Assembly: GCF_900101125.1 (NCBI RefSeq) | Contig: NZ_FNFL01000005.1 | Coordinates: 62,001 to 126,000 of the forward strand | Direction of reading: 5' to 3' | DNA from: Sediminibacillus albus | Lineage (GTDB): Bacteria > Bacillota > Bacilli > Bacillales > Amphibacillaceae | Length of the DNA stretch: 64,000 nucleotides | Shown here: positions 59,403-64,000 of the stretch, piece by piece | How positions within the stretch are numbered: position 1 is the stretch's first letter | Layout of the letters: each line of letters begins with the position of its first letter | Program-made: the position numbers and the translations under genes | The notes under the pieces: generated by a model | The model's database searches: none | What the model saw: the letters and a program-made list of their open reading frames with translations, nothing else | What the model was told of the DNA's origin: nothing

Positions 59403-60782
59403 TTATTTTTTCAACCGAATCTCCGCCACAGCCTCAATATGCCCTGTTTGCGGGAACATGTCGACCGGTTGAACTTGTTTTGTTTCGTAACCGCCGTCTT
59501 CCAGAATACGCAGGTCTCTAGCCAGTGTGGACGGGTTGCAGGAGACATAAACGATGCGCTCCGGCTTCATCGTGATCATTGCTTCGAGCAAAGCCTCGTC
59601 GCAGCCTTTTCGTGGCGGATCGACGACGATGACATCCGGACGTAGTCCTTGCGCTGTCCACCATGGCATCACTTTTTCTGCTTCTCCAACGTAGAATTCT
59701 GCATTCTCGATATGGTTGAGCTTTGCGTTTTTCTTTGCATCAGCAATTGCTTCCTGTACGATTTCCACGCCATAGACTTTTTTGGCCTGCTGGGCAAGAA
59801 ACAGGGAAATCGTGCCGATACCACAGTAAGCGTCAACGACAGTTTCACCACCGGTCAGTGCCGCATATTCCAATGCCGTATCATACAATCGCTTCGTCTG
59901 GGGTGGATTTACCTGGTAAAATGACTTAGCTGAAATGGCGAATTTAATGTCACCAATGTTGTCATAGATATACTCATTTCCCCAAATAACGTTAGTATCC
60001 TTACCGAAAATGACGTTTGTCTTCTTTTTATTAACATTATGGACAATCGACTTGACGTGCGGATACGTTTCGTGGATCTCTTTGACAATTTCCTCTTGCT
60101 TTGGTAATTCGTCTGTCCTCGTAATCAACACAATCATCGTTTCGCCGGTTTGCTGTCCGGTACGAACCATGATATGGCGCAGCACGCCCTTATCGCTTTC
60201 CTCATCATAGGCAGAAATGCCAAGTCGATCGGCCATGCGGCGGACAACCTCCACCATCCGGTCATTGACCTCATCCTGGATAACGCATCGGTCCATACCT
60301 TCAATAATTTTATGGCTCCGCTTTTGATAAAAGCCGGTAATCAATTCACCATCACGTTCACCAACCGGGATTTGCACTTTATTCCGGTAACGCCATGGAT
60401 CTTCCATACCGATCACTGGATGAACAGGCACATCCTCCAGATGGGCAATTTTCCTAAGTGCATTTTTCACTTGGTTTTGCTTCATTTCCAGCTGCAACGA
60501 ATAGCTCATATGCTGCAGCTGGCAGCCGCCGCATTGGATATAAACGTCACAGGGCGGCTCTACCCGCTCAGGGCTAACATCTTTTATATCTAATAACTTT
60601 CCGAACCCGAAGTTTTTATTTACCTTAACTACCTTTACTTTAGCTGTCTCGCCTGGAAGCGCATAAGGAACAAACAGCGGATATCCATCCACCTTTCCAA
60701 CACCTGCCCCTTCATGGGTCAAATCCTGAAAAGAAAGTTCGATAGTTTGATTCTTTTTTACAGGGGGCTTTTGTTTTGCCAT
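59403..60782 (-). CDS. rlmCD: 23S rRNA (uracil-5-)-methyltransferase RlmCD
   Basis: SAM-dependent RNA methyltransferase of 459 residues. An N-terminal TRAM domain (about 8-70) is followed by iron-sulfur cysteines in [20 protein letters not shown] and DRCVIQ, the SAM motif [40 protein letters not shown], and the catalytic-Cys motif [13 protein letters not shown]. In B. subtilis one such enzyme methylates both U747 and U1939. It lies after dgkB, the same order as in B. subtilis. Start [10 protein letters not shown] at 60782 chosen over the longer frame for its AAGGACG site. Confidence 0.94.
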   Translation of the reverse strand: MAKQKPPVKKNQTIELSFQDLTHEGAGVGKVDGYPLFVPYALPGETAKVKVVKVNKNFGFGKLLDIKDVSPERVEPPCDVYIQCGGCQLQHMSYSLQLEMKQNQVKNALRKIAHLEDVPVHPVIGMEDPWRYRNKVQIPVGERDGELITGFYQKRSHKIIEGMDRCVIQDEVNDRMVEVVRRMADRLGISAYDEESDKGVLRHIMVRTGQQTGETMIVLITRTDELPKQEEIVKEIHETYPHVKSIVHNVNKKKTNVIFGKDTNVIWGNEYIYDNIGDIKFAISAKSFYQVNPPQTKRLYDTALEYAALTGGETVVDAYCGIGTISLFLAQQAKKVYGVEIVQEAIADAKKNAKLNHIENAEFYVGEAEKVMPWWTAQGLRPDVIVVDPPRKGCDEALLEAMITMKPERIVYVSCNPSTLARDLRILEDGGYETKQVQPVDMFPQTGHIEAVAEIRLKK

Positions 60783-60992
60783 AAATATCATCGTCCTTCT
60801 TGTCAATTGCTGACAAAAGTTTACCATATATAAAGGTGGAAAGGAAATATCTCTTCATGAACTGACAATTTAAATAATTTCCCGGGAAATATTGGGGGTT
60901 TCGACATTTTCCATTCCCGCACAGCTAATTCCTAATCTCTGGCGATAAGAAATGGCCTGCCATGGAGTAATTTGTAACTGTGATGATGTAAA

Positions 60993-61031
60993 AAATAGAC
61001 GCGCACGGTCATTGGCCAGACGCGTCTATTT
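60993..61031 (-). terminator. Terminator of dgkB
   Basis: AAATAGACGCG/CGCGTCTATTT 11-bp stem, loop with GGTC/GGCC pairing; TTTTTTAC follows on the minus strand. It starts four bases after the dgkB stop. Confidence 0.88.
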
Positions 61032-61034
61032 CTA

Positions 61035-61970
61035 TTAAGGGTTTTGTGTTTCCTGTATCTTTTTCGCTTCTTCTTTGTCAATAAAGCTATCAGGTACAAA
61101 ATATTCAATATGCTGATAAAGATTGACGAATTCCCCTGGAAGCAGTCCGCCGTATTCTCCGTCTATATTGAGCTGCATTTTTTCTTCGGTGTGCACTTTA
61201 ATCCGGTTGGCGCGGGCATGAAAAATTAAGTCATCCTCTATGTGAGCGCCACGGAGAGCAAGCGATGCAACCCGGATAAATTCGGCAATATTGGCTTTCT
61301 TCAAAATCAATAAATCAAACAAGCCATCGTCCATCGCTGCTCCGGGGGCAAGCTTTTCAAACCCACCGACAGAGTTAGTGTTGGACACTAAAAATAGCAT
61401 AATCTCCCCTTCAAATACTTTTCCATCATATTCAATCGTTACAGTCGTTGGCCTTAACGAAGGAAGCATCTCAATCCCCTTTAAGTAATACGCCAATTGC
61501 CCAAGCATGGTTTTCAGCTTACTTGGCACTTCGTAGGAAAGCTCGGTCAATTTTCCCCCGCCAGCAATATTCATAAAATATTGATCATTGACCCTGCCGA
61601 TATCAAGCGCCTGCACCTTGTCCTCAAGGATTACTTCCACGGCTTTTTGAATGTTGCGTGGAATGTTCAACGCCCGTGCTAGATCATTTGTCGTCCCTAC
61701 TGGTATAATCCCCAGCTTAGGGCGATACTGATTGCCGGCAATGCCATTGATGACCTCGTTGATTGTTCCGTCTCCACCGGCAGCTACCACGATATCGAAT
61801 CTTCTGTCGACAGCAGTTTGGGCTGCTTTCGTGGCATCTCCTGCGCAGGTTGTCGCATGGGCAGAGGTCTCATAGCCTGCCTGTTCAAAGGATTTAAGCA
61901 CACTAGGAAGTTCTTTTTTAAAGGCTTCACGGCCTGATGTTGGATTATAAATAATACGGGCCCTTTTCAT
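61035..61970 (-). CDS. dgkB: Diacylglycerol kinase DgkB
   Basis: Soluble lipid kinase of 311 residues that returns diacylglycerol, released by lipoteichoic acid synthesis, to phosphatidic acid. ARIIYNPTSGREAFKKELPS, then VVAAGGDGTINEVINGIAGN (the GGDGT catalytic loop), LGIIPVGTTNDLARALNIPR and FMNIAGGGKLTELSYEVPSK are the family blocks. The ATG at 61970 follows AGGGGGAG. It stands between gatB and rlmCD, as in B. subtilis. Confidence 0.95.
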   Translation of the reverse strand: MKRARIIYNPTSGREAFKKELPSVLKSFEQAGYETSAHATTCAGDATKAAQTAVDRRFDIVVAAGGDGTINEVINGIAGNQYRPKLGIIPVGTTNDLARALNIPRNIQKAVEVILEDKVQALDIGRVNDQYFMNIAGGGKLTELSYEVPSKLKTMLGQLAYYLKGIEMLPSLRPTTVTIEYDGKVFEGEIMLFLVSNTNSVGGFEKLAPGAAMDDGLFDLLILKKANIAEFIRVASLALRGAHIEDDLIFHARANRIKVHTEEKMQLNIDGEYGGLLPGEFVNLYQHIEYFVPDSFIDKEEAKKIQETQNP

Positions 61971-62193
61971 AGGTCTCCCCCTGTTCCGTCTTTCATAAAG
62001 CATGTATATTCACTATTATGATATCTAGGTTATAGTAGTGTCCCGGCACAATCAAACAGGCCAAGGACATGCTGGATTTTCTAATCCAACTTCCATCATA
62101 GCCTTTTTCGATACGTTTGAAAAGTTTTTTTGAACGGTTACCGAAAAAAGAGGACCGCCCCGCATACGGAAGCCATCCCCCTTTTTATCTCTG

Positions 62194-63624
62194 TTAACGT
62201 TTGTCCATTTCTTCCTTCAGAATCTTATTGACCATTGGCGGGTTCGCCTGGCCTTTGGTAGCCTTCATCACCTGGCCGACAAGGAAGCCTAAAGCCCGGT
62301 CTTTTCCGTTTTTATAATCAATGATCGATTGTTCATTCTCATCAAGGATTCCGGTAACAATTTCCTTCAGCTGGCCTTCATCAGAAATTTGCACTAATCC
62401 TTTGTCTTTGACGATTTGCTCTGGATCTCCGCCCTTCTCAACAAGCTCAGAGAAGACCTTCTTGGCAATCTTGGAGGAAATCGTACCATCTTCAATTAAT
62501 TGAATCATTTTGGCCAGCGATTCCGGTGTCAATGCCAAGTCGTGCAGGTCCTTTTGCTGCTTATTCATATAGGCGGATACTTCTCCCATCAGCCAGTTGG
62601 AAGCTTGTTTAATATCTGCTCCCTTGTTGATTGTTTCTTCGAAGAAGTCCGACATTTCTTTCGTACTCGTCAATACCATGGCATCATAAGCTGGCAGCTC
62701 CAACTCGTTGACATAACGAAGCTTTCGGGCATCCGGCAGCTCCGGAATTTGCGAACGGATTCTGTCTTTCCAAGCTTCATCGATATACAAAGGAACTAAA
62801 TCAGGCTCAGGAAAATAACGGTAATCATCTGAACCTTCCTTCACCCTCATTAAAATCGTTTCTTTTGTTTGCTCATCATAGCGCCTAGTTTCTTGAAGAA
62901 TTTCCCCGCCGGAGAGCAATACTTTCTGCTGACGCTTTTCTTCAAATTCAAGTCCTTTTTGAACAAACGAGAAGGAATTCAGGTTTTTTAGCTCGGTCTT
63001 CACACCAAACTCATCCTGGCCAATCGGGCGGATTGACAGGTTGGCATCACAGCGCAGGGACCCTTCTTCCATCTTACAGTCGGAAACCCCTGTATATTGG
63101 ATAATGTTTTTTAGTTTCTCTAAGTAAGCATAAGCTTCTTGAGGAGAACGCAAATCAGGTTCCGAAACAATCTCGATTAACGGTGTCCCCTGGCGGTTGT
63201 AATCGACCAACGAATAACCATCATCATTATGAGTCAGCTTACCAGCGTCTTCTTCTAAATGTAGGCGGGTAATCCCGATTCTCTTTTTCTTACCGTCTAC
63301 TTCAATTTCAATCCAGCCATGTTCTCCAATTGGCTGATCAAATTGAGAGATTTGGTATGCCTTCGGGTTATCCGGATAGAAATAGTTCTTACGGTCGAAC
63401 TTGGTATCTGTAGCGATTTCACAATTCAAAGCCATTGCTGCCTTCATCGCAAAGTTGACTGCTTCCTCGTTTAGCACTGGCAAAACACCAGGATAACCTA
63501 GATCAATCGGATTGACATTGGCATTTGGCTCGGCACCAAAGTGGTTGTAGCTTGGACTGAAAATCTTCGAATCCGTTTTTAGCTCTACGTGGACTTCAAG
63601 ACCGATGATTGTTTCAAAATTCAT
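62194..63624 (-). CDS. gatB: Aspartyl/glutamyl-tRNA amidotransferase subunit B
   Basis: Subunit B (476 residues) of GatCAB, which amidates mischarged Glu-tRNA(Gln) and Asp-tRNA(Asn). [20 protein letters not shown] at the N-terminus, [20 protein letters not shown], and [20 protein letters not shown] then [15 protein letters not shown] belong to the kinase-like catalytic part. The C-terminal YqeY-like tail ([20 protein letters not shown]) contacts tRNA. Its ATG overlaps the gatA stop by four bases. Confidence 0.98.
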   Translation of the reverse strand: MNFETIIGLEVHVELKTDSKIFSPSYNHFGAEPNANVNPIDLGYPGVLPVLNEEAVNFAMKAAMALNCEIATDTKFDRKNYFYPDNPKAYQISQFDQPIGEHGWIEIEVDGKKKRIGITRLHLEEDAGKLTHNDDGYSLVDYNRQGTPLIEIVSEPDLRSPQEAYAYLEKLKNIIQYTGVSDCKMEEGSLRCDANLSIRPIGQDEFGVKTELKNLNSFSFVQKGLEFEEKRQQKVLLSGGEILQETRRYDEQTKETILMRVKEGSDDYRYFPEPDLVPLYIDEAWKDRIRSQIPELPDARKLRYVNELELPAYDAMVLTSTKEMSDFFEETINKGADIKQASNWLMGEVSAYMNKQQKDLHDLALTPESLAKMIQLIEDGTISSKIAKKVFSELVEKGGDPEQIVKDKGLVQISDEGQLKEIVTGILDENEQSIIDYKNGKDRALGFLVGQVMKATKGQANPPMVNKILKEEMDKR

Positions 63625-64000
63625 TTGTTGGCACCTCCCAGTTCAGGCTGTTTTTTATGATGGTCGGTTGCCTGTTCAAACGCATACGCTGTCCGCAGCA
63701 TGGTGCTTTCATCAAAGTGTTTGCTGATTATTTGCAAACCAATCGGCAATCCATCGCTGGAAAAGCCGCAAGGAAGCGACATGCCCGGAACGCCGGCAAG
63801 GTTGACAGGGATAGTCAAAATATCGTTAGCATACATTGTGAGTGGATCATCGATGATTTCGCCGACTTTAAAAGCAGGAGTCGGGGTAGTAGGTCCAATA
63901 ATAACATCATAATCCTCAAATACCTTTTCAAAATCATTTTTTATCAATGTCCGTACCTTTTGGGCTTTTTTATAGTAAGCATCATAGTAGCCAGAGCTTA
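63621..64000 (-). CDS. gatA: Aspartyl/glutamyl-tRNA amidotransferase subunit A (partial)
   Basis: The last 126 residues of the amidase subunit that releases ammonia from glutamine. [20 protein letters not shown] leads in at the edge, then [20 protein letters not shown] and [20 protein letters not shown], then the common C-terminal [20 protein letters not shown]. The Ser-Ser-Lys catalytic part lies outside the window to the right. It is followed by gatB with ATGA overlap. Confidence 0.97.
   Translation of the reverse strand, partial: SSGYYDAYYKKAQKVRTLIKNDFEKVFEDYDVIIGPTTPTPAFKVGEIIDDPLTMYANDILTIPVNLAGVPGMSLPCGFSSDGLPIGLQIISKHFDESTMLRTAYAFEQATDHHKKQPELGGANK

Noticed and set aside
59161..59472. 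103-codon plus-strand frame between dus and rlmCD
   Set aside because: It overlaps both flanking genes on the opposite strand and has no start context.

Overview
The window reads as chromosome from a Gram-positive, endospore-forming, salt-tolerant member of the Bacillaceae. Three kinds of evidence support this. First, several gene orders match Bacillus subtilis (gatA-gatB-dgkB-rlmCD; yfkJ-yfkI-yfkH). Second, it carries Bacillus-type genes: mreBH, sinR/sinI, tasA/tapA/sipW, CotF-like coat proteins and a BclA-like collagen protein. Third, it encodes ectoine hydroxylase and trehalose-6-phosphate synthase, which fits a halotolerant genus of the Oceanobacillus/Virgibacillus/Terribacillus kind; the genus is an inference. 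I found no tRNA, rRNA, CRISPR array or intact transposase.

Layout. 1-16 kb: an amino-acid ABC transporter (cut at the left edge), yfkJ-I-H, an AGCS symporter, a PAS-GGDEF-EAL protein, an SRAP protein, mreBH, a MurE paralogue and small conserved genes. 16-20.1 kb: a biofilm-matrix locus. A leftward operon, tasA-tapA-sipW plus an LPNTA-anchored TasA-like protein, faces a rightward overlapping sinR-sinI pair. SinR-type boxes (GTTCT-N6-AGAAC) lie in the shared intergenic region and also before a DUF5658 gene beyond the operon terminator. 20.1-24 kb: a large repeat, a HAD phosphatase, an orphan transcription unit with a near-ideal promoter and terminator (21903-22215), an Sda-like gene, an XRE regulator and two coat-type genes. 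24-35.4 kb: core and osmolyte metabolism (ectD, an SMP-30 protein, ppc, galU, otsA) and an LCP cell-wall ligase. 35-40 kb: a decaying segment with a doubly damaged chemoreceptor, a frameshifted lipoprotein and an SDR/TetR pair fused by deletion. 40-42 kb: yhdT-panF. 42-58 kb: an accessory-looking run of acetyltransferases, hydrolases, small membrane proteins, gene fragments, a BclA-like protein and regulator/transporter pairs. 58-64 kb: core genes dus, rlmCD, dgkB, gatB and gatA (cut at the right edge).

A dispersed modular repeat occurs as three large copies (1588-2149, 20121-20821, 35371-35828) and one partial copy (5919-6062). One large copy has its central block inverted relative to its flanks.

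The most promising material for a new system is the matrix locus. Its gene order is rearranged, an extra wall-anchored TasA-like protein replaces the usual tail of the operon, two hairpins separate tasA from tapA, and putative SinR boxes link it to a DUF5658 gene. The 21903-22215 transcript is the best non-coding candidate.
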